Assembly (NCBI GenBank): GCA_029250885.1
Contig: JAQXEK010000014.1
Coordinates: 1-64,000 of the forward strand
Source: Planctomycetota bacterium
GTDB lineage: Bacteria > Planctomycetota > UBA1135 > GCA-002686595
Reading direction: 5' to 3'
DNA: 64,000 bases
Below are positions 17,261 to 25,545 of the stretch, piece after piece. The translations under genes were made by a program, and so were the position numbers. Position 1 is the stretch's first letter; every line of letters begins with the position of its first letter. Below the pieces are notes generated by a model. That model searched no databases. It worked only from the letters and a program-made list of their open reading frames with translations, and was not told where the DNA came from.

Positions 17261-18676
17261 TTAGGTGACCTGCTCTAGGCTATCCAAGGCGCTTAGTAGA
17301 TCTTCGACCCGTGTAAATTTGGTGCGAACCTGCCCGGATGCTTCGCCGCGCTGTAGCTCGAGCTTGTCGATTTTTTGCCAATCCGAAAAGGTCACGTAGC
17401 GCACTCCGCGCGAACGAAACAGATCGCAGATACCCTCGGCCTCTGCCTCATCGAGAGGTTCGACCTTGACCCCGGGGATGTCCTCTACCATCTTCTTCAC
17501 CGTTGCCTTCGAGTCAGGGTTGTTTGATCCGATAAGGCCTGAAGGACCGCGCTTGGCCCAGCCGACAACATACTGCTGGGCAACCGTCTCTTCGCCGCTG
17601 ATCACCCGGCCCTCCTCATTTGGGATAATCCCCCAATCTTCTCGGAACGGGACGCCTGGGATTGCAGTCCCCCTGTAGCCAATCGCTTTAAAGACCATCT
17701 GCACGTCTAGATTGACGTGTACGTCGCTCCCCTTGGGCCGGGGCGTCCCGTCTTCCGTGGCTACGATCTCGTTTCGCTGCAAGCGCAGCCCAGCCAGGAC
17801 TCCGTCGACTCCAACCAGTTCAACAGGGGAGACGAGGAATCGACAATCTAGCCGGCGCCCGCCTGTGCCCTCTTTTTTTGAGGCCTCGGTAAGGAACGCT
17901 ACATTCTTTGCTGCCGAACTCGGAGCTGCTCCGCCCCCTAGCCATTGGCGAGATACCGGGTCTAAGTCCATGGGGCCTGGCCTGACGAAGAGGTCCACTC
18001 CTTCCAACTCCGCAAGCTCCTTGATCTCTTTTGGCGAGAAGGCCACCTGAGCTGGACCTCGACGCCCAAGCAGGATGACCTCCTCGACTGTACTTGAGCG
18101 CAATGCCTCTAGGGCATAGTCGGCAATGTCGGTCGAGGCGAGTCGTTCCGGATCCTGAATTAGGATGCGACAGACATCGATCGCAACGTTGCCATTTCCC
18201 ACTACCGCCACGCGTCGTGCGTTGCTCAGGTCAAACTTGCGGTCGCAGAAGTCTGGGTGCCCGTTGTACCAGTAGACGAACTCTGTCGCCGAGCAAACCC
18301 CCGCTAGGTCCTCACCAGGGATCCCCAGCTCTCGGGCTTCCTCATTGCCGACGGCGTAAACAATCTGATCATAGTGCTCGTTCAGGTCACTCACCGTGAG
18401 GTCTTCACCTAGGGTGACGTTTCCGAAGAAACGAAATCGGTCATCCGTCGCAATCTTCTCGTAGGACCGCGTGACGCCCTTCATTTTCTGGTGGTCCGGC
18501 GCCACCCCACCGCGAACGAGCCCGTAGGGCATGGGCAAGCGGTCAAACACGTCACACCGAACATGCAACCCTTCCGTCTTGAACAGGGCATCTACAGCGT
18601 AAAACCCTGAAGGACCAGATCCAATGATGGCGACGCGCAGTGGGCGTTCGGGACTACCGAGAACAGAGCTGCTCAT
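17261..18676 (-). CDS. Ferredoxin/adrenodoxin-type NADP+ reductase (FprA family)
   Basis: This 471-residue flavoprotein of the adrenodoxin reductase/FprA family begins with the FAD-binding motif RVAIIGSGPSGFYAVDAL. LPMPYGLVRGGVAPDHQKMK is the hallmark of the family, and the NADP site follows as RRVAVVGNGNVAIDVCRIL. ILLGRRGPAQVAFSPKEIKEL, FKAIGYRG and YVVGWAKRGPSGLIGSN are also diagnostic. It would exchange electrons between ferredoxin and NADP(H). It converges on the korAB operon, which makes ferredoxin turnover a likely link: KorAB-reduced ferredoxin could be spent as NADPH. That link is inference from location. Confidence 0.92.
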   Translation of the reverse strand: MSSSVLGSPERPLRVAIIGSGPSGFYAVDALFKTEGLHVRCDVFDRLPMPYGLVRGGVAPDHQKMKGVTRSYEKIATDDRFRFFGNVTLGEDLTVSDLNEHYDQIVYAVGNEEARELGIPGEDLAGVCSATEFVYWYNGHPDFCDRKFDLSNARRVAVVGNGNVAIDVCRILIQDPERLASTDIADYALEALRSSTVEEVILLGRRGPAQVAFSPKEIKELAELEGVDLFVRPGPMDLDPVSRQWLGGGAAPSSAAKNVAFLTEASKKEGTGGRRLDCRFLVSPVELVGVDGVLAGLRLQRNEIVATEDGTPRPKGSDVHVNLDVQMVFKAIGYRGTAIPGVPFREDWGIIPNEEGRVISGEETVAQQYVVGWAKRGPSGLIGSNNPDSKATVKKMVEDIPGVKVEPLDEAEAEGICDLFRSRGVRYVTFSDWQKIDKLELQRGEASGQVRTKFTRVEDLLSALDSLEQVT

Positions 18677-19279
18677 GATCTGAGAGAGTATGGAGCAAGA
18701 AGTAATCGGGCCAACGTGAATCCGCCAGCCCCTTGGGCCCTTTCAGGATGCCGCTTCTAAGCGACAAGCGCAACTTTTCTAGGGAGCAGTTGCTCTCATT
18801 GCAACCTTGGTGGCAGCTACGGGACGATCTTGGATCAGCCAAGCCGCTTTTTATAGCCAAGGCGGGGTAAGGAAGATGCGCCTGCGGGTTCGAGCGACTC
18901 GCAGGCGCAATCAAGATCTCCCTCGGGCCAAAGGGCAGCCCCTTCCAAAGCACGGCATGCCGGAAGTCTGCTTCTCATCGAAAGACCGGCCAATGACCGG
19001 GTCGAGAAGTGTCCACCCGAAGCAACCAACGAAAGTTACCCATCCTGCCCGTCAATATTACGGAGATAGTTAGAGAAACCGACTCCGACCCCGCCCCCAT
19101 GTCCTTAGCAGTCCACTTTCGGGCCACAACTTGTGCCCAAAATCCCTCAATCGGTCTCAAACCGACCCGCAGCCCAAGATGCATAAAGTACGGGACCGCA
19201 CTTTATCTCCGAGCCCCTATGTACGCACTGTGAAGCTCGGCTCTAGCTAGGCCCAATCGACATGGTCTTCGGCATGAAC
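18677..19279. other. Long intergenic region with several hairpins, no gene recognised
   Basis: This is 603 bases between two leftward genes, with no convincing ORF. It holds several inverted repeats: 9-base perfect arms at 18878-18886 and 18900-18908 around a 13-base loop, and 7-base arms ATAAAGT/ACTTTAT at about 19184-19204. Others are TCGGT/ACCGA near 19151 and a GGGC...GCCC hairpin near 19122. It may carry the leader and promoter of the ferredoxin reductase gene, or a small RNA. A GGTTCGA stretch in one loop recalls a tRNA T-arm, but the stem does not pair as a tRNA would. Confidence 0.4.
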
Positions 19280-19972
19280 CTAGACTCGCGGCGCCACGAG
19301 CCTGCCGGACTCGAGCAGCGGTACCAGATCGACAAGGTGCTCGATCTCGGCGTCCGCATCCATGGCTTCGATGGGGTCGCCGAAGGCCCCGGTATAGGCG
19401 ATGCATGGCAGGTCGCTGGCGCGGCCAGCGACCATGTCGCCGGCGCGGTCGCCAACCATGACTGCGCTCTGTGTGCCGAAGTGCAGCAGCAGGTCCGCCA
19501 CCATCTCGGACTTGTCACGGATGCCCGGCGTGTCTAGGCAGCGGGCCTCTTCGATCCACTCTTGCAGGCCAAGGGCCTCCATCATGTGCACTAGGTAGTC
19601 CTTGCCGCAGTTGCTCGCGATACCGAGCTGCACGCCTTGCTCCTTGAGGTGCTGGAGCATCTCTCGGCAGCCGGGCAACAGAGCAGCGCGGCCCTTGCGC
19701 AGCTCCTTCTCCTCCTCTTCAATGCACGCGATGTGCAGAGCGTCCATGGAGTCATCGTCAAGGTCCGGCAGCACAATGCGCAGGCCAACGCGCATTGGAT
19801 AGCCGACCAGCCGCATCCACTCGTTTCCGCTAGGTTGTTCTAGGGTGATCCCCCGCTCGGCGAACACACGCCGGGTCGCGGCGCGGGCGGCGGGGATCCA
19901 GAACTGGTCCGTGGCCACCAGGGTGCCGTCGAGGTCGAAGATCACAGCGGTGAATGCAGGTGTCGTTTCCAT
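19280..19972 (-). CDS. HAD-superfamily phosphatase (phosphoglycolate phosphatase-like)
   Basis: The ATG at 19972 gives 230 residues. All four HAD motifs are visible: AVIFDLDGTLVATDQF (nucleophile Asp), GIASNCGKDYLV (Ser/Asn of motif II), DKSEMVADLL (Lys) and AVMVGDRAGDMVAGRAS (motif IV). The C1-type helical cap between motifs I and II fits the Gph/beta-phosphoglucomutase-like subfamily. It hydrolyses a small phosphorylated metabolite; the substrate cannot be read from sequence. It stands alone, divergent from the M28 peptidase. Confidence 0.85.
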   Translation of the reverse strand: METTPAFTAVIFDLDGTLVATDQFWIPAARAATRRVFAERGITLEQPSGNEWMRLVGYPMRVGLRIVLPDLDDDSMDALHIACIEEEEKELRKGRAALLPGCREMLQHLKEQGVQLGIASNCGKDYLVHMMEALGLQEWIEEARCLDTPGIRDKSEMVADLLLHFGTQSAVMVGDRAGDMVAGRASDLPCIAYTGAFGDPIEAMDADAEIEHLVDLVPLLESGRLVAPRV

Positions 19973-20120
19973 CTTAAAACCATAGCTAAATGGCATCGAT
20001 CCCGTTCAACGAACGCGCAAATCCCAGGGTCCGCAGCAAGTGCAACTTCCAGGCCAAGTCAAAGCCACCGGGCTGAGTCTAGCCTCGAATATCCCCTGCG
20101 AAAGCGTAGGATACGGCCCT

Positions 20121-22094
20121 ATGAATCTAGCCTCTCCCGTCGTTCTCGCTTGCTCCGCCGCCCTTGTCTTCGGCCTTGGATTCGTCCCCGCGATCGCGGC
20201 CCATGACCCGAGCGCACCTCAGCCGGCGACTGCGGCCCCAGGTAAGGTGCTAGCGCCCGTCCCCTCTGCCCTGGCGCCGCCGTCCCGGGCCCTGTCCATG
20301 GACCTGTGCGCGGTGCCAAGACTCGCGGGGACTGCGGGCTCCCTGCACGCGGCGAACTGGGTCGCGGAAGAGCTGCGCAAGGCCGGCTTCGAGGTCGGCA
20401 TCGAGACCCGCGGCGTGCTGCTCTCTCTGCCGCGCTCCATCGACCTGTCCGCCACCGTCGACGGCCGCGAGCTGCTGCGCCGCCGGGACCGCTTCGATGC
20501 GGACGCCGTGCCCCCGGGCGACGTGCCCCTGTACCACGCCTGGGCCAAGTCCGGCGTGGGCGAGGGCCGCGTCGTGGATGTGGGCCGCGGCCTGCGCGCG
20601 GACTTCGAGGCCCTGGTGGCCAGCGGCGTGGACCTGACCGGCACCGTCGCCTTGGCTCGCTACGGCGGCGCCTACCGCGGCGTCAAGGTCGCCCTGGCCG
20701 CCGAGTACGGCTGCGCGGCGTGCCTGATCTTCACCCCCAGTGCCGAGGACGGACCGGCCAAGGGCGACACGTACCCGAAGGGTCCCTGGAAGCCCGCCCT
20801 CGACGCCCAGCGCGGCTCGATCCTGTCCCTCACCACCGCTCCGGGGGACCCGTCGACGCCGGGCTTCGCCTCGCCCTTGTGGAGCACCGAAGGCACCGCT
20901 ACCGCCGGATCCAACGAGTCGCCGGACGCGGCTCCCCTGGACGGCGATGCCCTCACCGCGCGCCTGCCCAAGATCCCGTCCGTGCCCCTCGGCTCGCGCC
21001 ACGCCGAGCTGTTGATCGAGCAGCTCGCCACGGGCGCCGAGGTCACCGTGCGCCTAGAGCTGGACATGCTGGTCGAGCGACGCGCCCTCTACAATGTGAT
21101 CGGCAGCCTCAAGCCCGCACCGGATTGGACCGGCGACTTCGTCATGGCGGGCACCCACCGGGATGCTTGGGTCCGAGGCGCCCAGGATTCGGGTTCGGGC
21201 GTCGTGAGTTTGGTGCGCGCGGCCCAGCACCTGGGCGCAAAGTACGCAGCCGGATGGCGCCCGAAGAACGAGCTGCGCCTCGCATTTTGGGACGGCGAGG
21301 AGTCCGGTCTGATGGGCAGCACCGAGTACGGCGAGGCCTTCGCCGATGAGATCCAAGAGCGCTGCCTCGCCTACCTCAACGGCGACGCCTGTGTCAGCGG
21401 GCTGAACTTCCGCGTCTCGGGAACGCCCGGACTGGAGCTGGTCCTGAGCCAGGCCCTGGGCCGGATTGCATCGCCCAAGACTGCCGACGCGACCCTGCGC
21501 AACGACTGGGCCGGCTTCGACCCTGACGGCATGCCCAAGACCGACCTGCCCCACCTGGGCCTGCCGGGCTCGGGCTCGGACTACACCGTCTTCCTGCACC
21601 ACCTGGGCATCCCCGTCCTGGACATGGGCTTCGGCGGCAACGGCGGCGGCCAATACCACACCGCCTTCGACGACTTCGGCCAAATGGACCGCTTCCTGGA
21701 CCCGACCTGGGCCGGCCACGAGAAGGCCGGCGAGCTCTTTGCCGGGCTCTTGACCGAGTTCACGGACCAAGGCCGCGACAGCTTCGACGCCGCCCGGGCT
21801 GCCACGGAATTGGCCCGCGCACTGGGCGCAGCAGACGGCGACGCCAGCGCCATCGCCCAGGTCCAAGCCGCCCTCGAACAGCTCGCCCAAGCCGCAACCG
21901 ACGGCGACCTGGGCGAGTCCGCCCCGCGGCTCTACCAGGCCCTAGCCATGCCAAGCGGCTTGCCCGGTCGCCCCTGGTACCGCAACGCACTCTGGGCACC
22001 AGGTCACGAAACGGGCTACGCCGCGGTGTTGCTACCAACCCTCACCACCACGGGCGTCGAGGCCATCGTTGAGCACATCTTGGACAAGCTCTAG
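20121..22094 (+). CDS. Exported M28 (M28B-like) zinc aminopeptidase/carboxypeptidase
   Basis: The ATG at 20121 gives 657 residues with a Sec signal peptide (MNLASPVVLACSAALVFGLG). A PA-type insert lies at about 150-270. The M28 catalytic core has MAGTHRDAWVRGAQDSGSG (metal-binding His and Asp), LAFWDGEESGLMGS (catalytic Glu-Glu), and GGGQYHTAFDDFG with the last His ligand. Order and length resemble glutamate carboxypeptidase II and the transferrin-receptor fold, including a C-terminal helical dimerisation part. It probably trims peptides in the periplasm or outside the cell. Compared with GCPII (HRDAWVFGAVDP) the Asp that bridges both metals is kept. No partner genes are nearby. Confidence 0.87.
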   Translation: MNLASPVVLACSAALVFGLGFVPAIAAHDPSAPQPATAAPGKVLAPVPSALAPPSRALSMDLCAVPRLAGTAGSLHAANWVAEELRKAGFEVGIETRGVLLSLPRSIDLSATVDGRELLRRRDRFDADAVPPGDVPLYHAWAKSGVGEGRVVDVGRGLRADFEALVASGVDLTGTVALARYGGAYRGVKVALAAEYGCAACLIFTPSAEDGPAKGDTYPKGPWKPALDAQRGSILSLTTAPGDPSTPGFASPLWSTEGTATAGSNESPDAAPLDGDALTARLPKIPSVPLGSRHAELLIEQLATGAEVTVRLELDMLVERRALYNVIGSLKPAPDWTGDFVMAGTHRDAWVRGAQDSGSGVVSLVRAAQHLGAKYAAGWRPKNELRLAFWDGEESGLMGSTEYGEAFADEIQERCLAYLNGDACVSGLNFRVSGTPGLELVLSQALGRIASPKTADATLRNDWAGFDPDGMPKTDLPHLGLPGSGSDYTVFLHHLGIPVLDMGFGGNGGGQYHTAFDDFGQMDRFLDPTWAGHEKAGELFAGLLTEFTDQGRDSFDAARAATELARALGAADGDASAIAQVQAALEQLAQAATDGDLGESAPRLYQALAMPSGLPGRPWYRNALWAPGHETGYAAVLLPTLTTTGVEAIVEHILDKL

Positions 22095-22250
22095 TTCCAG
22101 ATCCTAAACAAGCCGCCCGCTCTGGACAGCCGCGTCACCTAAGGCATCAGGACAAGCTCGGCGACATCTGAGACACGCCCGGGCTTTCCAGTCTTGGTGT
22201 TAGAGACGATGGCTCAATGGAGATGCGGCCCAAGCAAGGGACGGTGCGAG

Positions 22251-23366
22251 CTAACTCGGCGGATCTTCCAGGCAACCCAAGGCTGCCGTAACTAGGCGCT
22301 CGGTAGTCAGCGTCGAGCGGTCGGCGTCGCGTTTGTAGGAGCAATAGTCCGGCGCGGTACTCCGGACCTTGACGCCGCGGCCGAAGAGATCGATCTCCGC
22401 GGCCGAGGTCGGTGCAAAGAAGGCGACGACCTGGCGGCGGCGGGCAATCGCCATGTGCATGGCTAGACTGTCGCTGGTTACCAAGAGATCAAGCCCATCG
22501 ATCAAGGCCGCGAAGTCCAGCAAGCCGTTGTCGGTCTTGGCGTCAAAGACGGAGACGCAGCCCTCCAGGCTGGCCAAGAGACGTCCGTGGCGCTCGACCT
22601 CCTCGGGGCCGCCGAGCAGCACGAAGGTCGGCCGCGCGCCGTGGGTGCGCTGCCAGTGAGCGTCGATCTCACGGGCAACATCCACCACCCGCTCTTCGGG
22701 AAGGGACTTCGATGTCCAGCGTCCACCGGCGCCCGTGTTCAGTCCGATCAAAGGCCCAGAAAGCCCTGAGACAATCGATTTGGCACGAATCAGGGCACTT
22801 GAAGGCAACTCAAGTCCGGGCTCTCCAGGCTCGACACCAATCATGTCGGCGAAGATCTCGGGGTGCGACCTCTGGTTTGTGACCTTAAGCCGGTCCGCCT
22901 CATCCTTGCCAAAGACCGAGATTAGGCCCATGTCGAACCAAGGCGCGACGTCCTCGGTATAGGCCAGCTTTCCGGCCCCGTCGAGGTAGGCCCCCGAGAC
23001 GCGATCCCGTCCCACGGCTGTCGCAATCGCGCAGAGCGGGGCTTCATCGTCGAAGGACAGCACGCGGCTCCAGCGCGTCGAGTGCAGACGCTGTAGAGTC
23101 GACGCCATCGAGTCGGGGGCCCCCAGCTCGACGGTCAAGACCTCATCCACCAGCTCGTGGCCAAGCAGCAGCTCCTCGGCTCCCTTGGCCGTCAGCCAGG
23201 TCACCCGGAGCTCGCGGCCCTCGGCACTGGCTCGTGCGGCCAGCCCGGGCAGGATCGACGTGGTGCGCAGAACGTCCCCAAGGGCGGCGGTCTTGAGGAT
23301 CAAGACCGGATAGAGGGTGTCCGAATGGCCATTGGATGTGTCGAGGGGAAGCATCACTAGGGACAT
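22251..23366 (-). CDS. Glycosyltransferase family 9 (heptosyltransferase-like)
   Basis: The ATG at 23366 gives 371 residues; a GTG at 23459 is the other option. The N-terminal domain has LILKTAALGDVLRTTSILPG, the typical GT9 opening where a Gly-Asp loop leads into a helix. The C-terminal GT-B domain has GPLIGLNTGAGGRWTSKSLP, TFVLLGGPEE, and LVTSDSLAMHMAIARRRQVV followed by FFAPTSAAEIDLFG. This family adds heptose or related sugars to LPS core from ADP-sugars. The donor here is not certain. It is convergent with the M28 peptidase gene and divergent from the mannosyltransferase. Confidence 0.88.
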   Translation of the reverse strand: MSLVMLPLDTSNGHSDTLYPVLILKTAALGDVLRTTSILPGLAARASAEGRELRVTWLTAKGAEELLLGHELVDEVLTVELGAPDSMASTLQRLHSTRWSRVLSFDDEAPLCAIATAVGRDRVSGAYLDGAGKLAYTEDVAPWFDMGLISVFGKDEADRLKVTNQRSHPEIFADMIGVEPGEPGLELPSSALIRAKSIVSGLSGPLIGLNTGAGGRWTSKSLPEERVVDVAREIDAHWQRTHGARPTFVLLGGPEEVERHGRLLASLEGCVSVFDAKTDNGLLDFAALIDGLDLLVTSDSLAMHMAIARRRQVVAFFAPTSAAEIDLFGRGVKVRSTAPDYCSYKRDADRSTLTTERLVTAALGCLEDPPS

Positions 23367-23515
23367 TCTGCCCGAGGCTGGGCCCGATGCTTGCCCTAGG
23401 GGGTAGAAATCGGCCCTGATGGGCACAGTTGTGGGAACATTTATCTCCCCTCGGGTCACTTAGATTGCAAAACTAGGCCCTACACGCCCGCCTCTGTCCA
23501 CCCCAACGCTCCCCC

Positions 23516-24235
23516 TTGAAGTCCCTCGTCGTCCTCCCAACCTACAACGAAGCGGAGAATGTCCTCGCCATGATCGACGAGGTCCTGGCCCAAGATCCCA
23601 GCCTTGAGGTGCTTGTGGTCGACGATGGCAGCCCCGATGGGACCGGGGATTTGGTCCAGGCGAAGGGCGTGGATGAGCCCCGGGCCCGGCTGCTACGCAG
23701 GGCCGGAAAACTTGGCTTGGGGACCGCGTACCTGGCGGGCTTCGACTACGGGCTGCGGGAGGGCTTCGACCAAGTGCTGACCATGGATTGCGACTTCAGC
23801 CACAAGCCCAGCTACCTGCCGAACATACTTGCTGGCATGGCGGATCACGATGTGATGATCGGATCGCGCTACGTACCCGGCGGCGGCATTGCGAACTGGC
23901 CTTTTCACCGGCGCTTCCTGTCGAGGTTCGCCAACTTCTACACGCGGATCCTGCTGCGCCTGCCCACGAAGGACTGCACCTCGGGCTTCCGCTGTTACAG
24001 CCGTGAGGTCCTGGAGACAATCAACACCCACGAGATCCGCTCGTCCGGCTACTCGTTTCTGGAGGAGATGGTGTATCGCATCCACCGCTCGAAATTCCGC
24101 ATAGGCGAGACGCCGATCCTGTTCGAGGATCGCGTACTGGGCACGTCCAAGATTGACCGGTCCGAGATCTTCCGCGCTGCCTTCCACGTTTTGCACGCGG
24201 CCTTCTTTCCGCCCAAGCGACCGAAACGCGGCTAG
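23516..24235 (+). CDS. Polyprenol-phosphate mannosyltransferase (DPM1-like GT2)
   Basis: This 239-residue GT2 enzyme starts with a TTG at 23516 directly before KSLVVLPTYNEAENV. VLVVDDGSPDGTGDLV is the nucleotide-binding site, LTMDCDFSHKPSYLP holds the DxD-type metal site, and GSRYVPGGGIANWP and KDCTSGFRCYSREVLE are the hallmark blocks of dolichol/polyprenol monophosphomannose synthases. There is no C-terminal membrane domain, so it is a soluble or peripheral single-domain type. It would make polyprenyl-phosphate-mannose or -glucose, the donor used by GT-C enzymes such as those at 573, 31352 and 52070 in this window; that connection is inference. Confidence 0.9.
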   Translation: MKSLVVLPTYNEAENVLAMIDEVLAQDPSLEVLVVDDGSPDGTGDLVQAKGVDEPRARLLRRAGKLGLGTAYLAGFDYGLREGFDQVLTMDCDFSHKPSYLPNILAGMADHDVMIGSRYVPGGGIANWPFHRRFLSRFANFYTRILLRLPTKDCTSGFRCYSREVLETINTHEIRSSGYSFLEEMVYRIHRSKFRIGETPILFEDRVLGTSKIDRSEIFRAAFHVLHAAFFPPKRPKRG

Positions 24236-24356
24236 ATGCCCGCGAGAGGGCATGGCAAGTGTCCGAGCTTAGTCTTACGTTGATTTTGGGTCATAGTTCG
24301 CGCAACTTCGCCACGATGGCGTTGAAGATCTACCGCCGTTCGGCGAATGGAGTCCT

Positions 24357-25538
24357 ATGAAGCAAGTTATTCCGATCCTGTTCGCCGTGCTTTTCTTGGT
24401 CGTCCCCGCGTCCCGCACAGACGCCGCGCCCGCAGCACTCGAGGCCCCTGCCCCCACCGAAGACGACTGTGCTTCCTGTGGCAAGACGATCTACTTTGGC
24501 AAGCGTTGCCTGACTTGCATCGCCAAGGAGGCGAAGGCGAACCGCAGCCACCCCTGTGCGACCTGTGAGAAGCCGATCTTGCTAGGCGACAACTGCGCCA
24601 TCTGTACCTACAACAACGCAAAGCGGGACCTCGCCCACAAGTGCACAAACTGCGATGAGGTCATCTACCTGGGCTCGACCTGTGCGGCCTGTACGAAGAC
24701 GCGCTTACAGGGCAGTCTTGGCGAGCTGCTGGCCAAGGGTGCCGAGTTGACTCCCCTTGCAAAGTCCGAGCTCGACCGGCTGCTTGCGCGCCTTGACTTT
24801 GCCGAGCCGGGGCCGGCCACGGACGAGCAAGGGCCCAAAGATGCCAAAGACGCGGACGACCCCGAGGCCGCCACCCCAAAGACGCTCGAAGACCTCGCCC
24901 TCGACAAGCAGGTGAAGCTGGACTATTTGGCGGAGGTGTCAGCACTCGAGACCTTCACGAGTGCTGCCGCAGAGTACGCGGAGAAGACCGGCAAGGTCAT
25001 CGGCGAGACGGCCACAGACCTCAAGCTCAAGCAGCGCGCCACCACCGTGGTTGGCGCGGCCGTCGCGACCGCTAAGGTCCTCGAGGAGACCAAGCGTAAG
25101 GTGGCCGTCAGCTCGTTTACTATGCTCGGCCGCGTGCCCGTCCACACCGAGCTCGGCTGGACTAGCCTGAGCGACCTCGCTGCGTTCAAGCTGCTGGAGG
25201 TCGCCCCCGAGATGCAGGGCACGGACCTTGCCAAGGATCCCGCCGCGGTGCTCGCGTCCTTGGTCGTAGCCGACCACATGTACCTGCTGATGGACCTCAA
25301 GCTCGTTGCCACGGAAGCGGGCCCAGTTTCGGTCGTGAACTACCTAGCGGAAAAGGGATCGAAGGACCCCGCCAAGACCCTGGCCGCAACGACGGCGTTG
25401 GTCTCTGTGCGCAAGATCCGCGCGGGCCAGGAGCTCTCCCGCTCGATCCGCGACTTGGCGCGAGCGATCGAGGTGCTGAGCAATACCGCCGAGGAAGAGA
25501 CGGATGAGATCGAAGCCGAGGCGCCGGGCGAGGAGTAG
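24357..25538 (+). CDS. Exported protein with three tandem zinc-ribbon-like repeats
   Basis: This 393-residue protein has a Sec signal peptide (MKQVIPILFAVLFLVVPASR). It carries three near-perfect repeats of period 29, each C-x2-C-x9-C-x2-C: C38/C41/C51/C54, C67/C70/C80/C83 and C96/C99/C109/C112. Between the pairs each repeat reads like K-x-I-x-x-G-x-x-C. This resembles a double-CxxC zinc ribbon, but placed outside the cytoplasm. An acidic, charged linker (about 135-180) follows, then a helical domain of about 200 residues. I know no named family with this layout. Alone, between the mannosyltransferase and the AOR gene. Confidence 0.75.
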   Translation: MKQVIPILFAVLFLVVPASRTDAAPAALEAPAPTEDDCASCGKTIYFGKRCLTCIAKEAKANRSHPCATCEKPILLGDNCAICTYNNAKRDLAHKCTNCDEVIYLGSTCAACTKTRLQGSLGELLAKGAELTPLAKSELDRLLARLDFAEPGPATDEQGPKDAKDADDPEAATPKTLEDLALDKQVKLDYLAEVSALETFTSAAAEYAEKTGKVIGETATDLKLKQRATTVVGAAVATAKVLEETKRKVAVSSFTMLGRVPVHTELGWTSLSDLAAFKLLEVAPEMQGTDLAKDPAAVLASLVVADHMYLLMDLKLVATEAGPVSVVNYLAEKGSKDPAKTLAATTALVSVRKIRAGQELSRSIRDLARAIEVLSNTAEEETDEIEAEAPGEE

Positions 25539-25545
25539 GCTTAGG

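Noticed and set aside
18878-18908. tRNA T-arm-like sequence GGTTCGAGC in a hairpin loop
   Set aside because: The five bases flanking the loop do not pair as a T-stem, and no anticodon or acceptor arm is present.
21054-21890. A 278-codon minus-strand frame inside the M28 peptidase gene
   Set aside because: It is an antisense shadow of the peptidase, whose metal ligands are all in the plus-strand frame.
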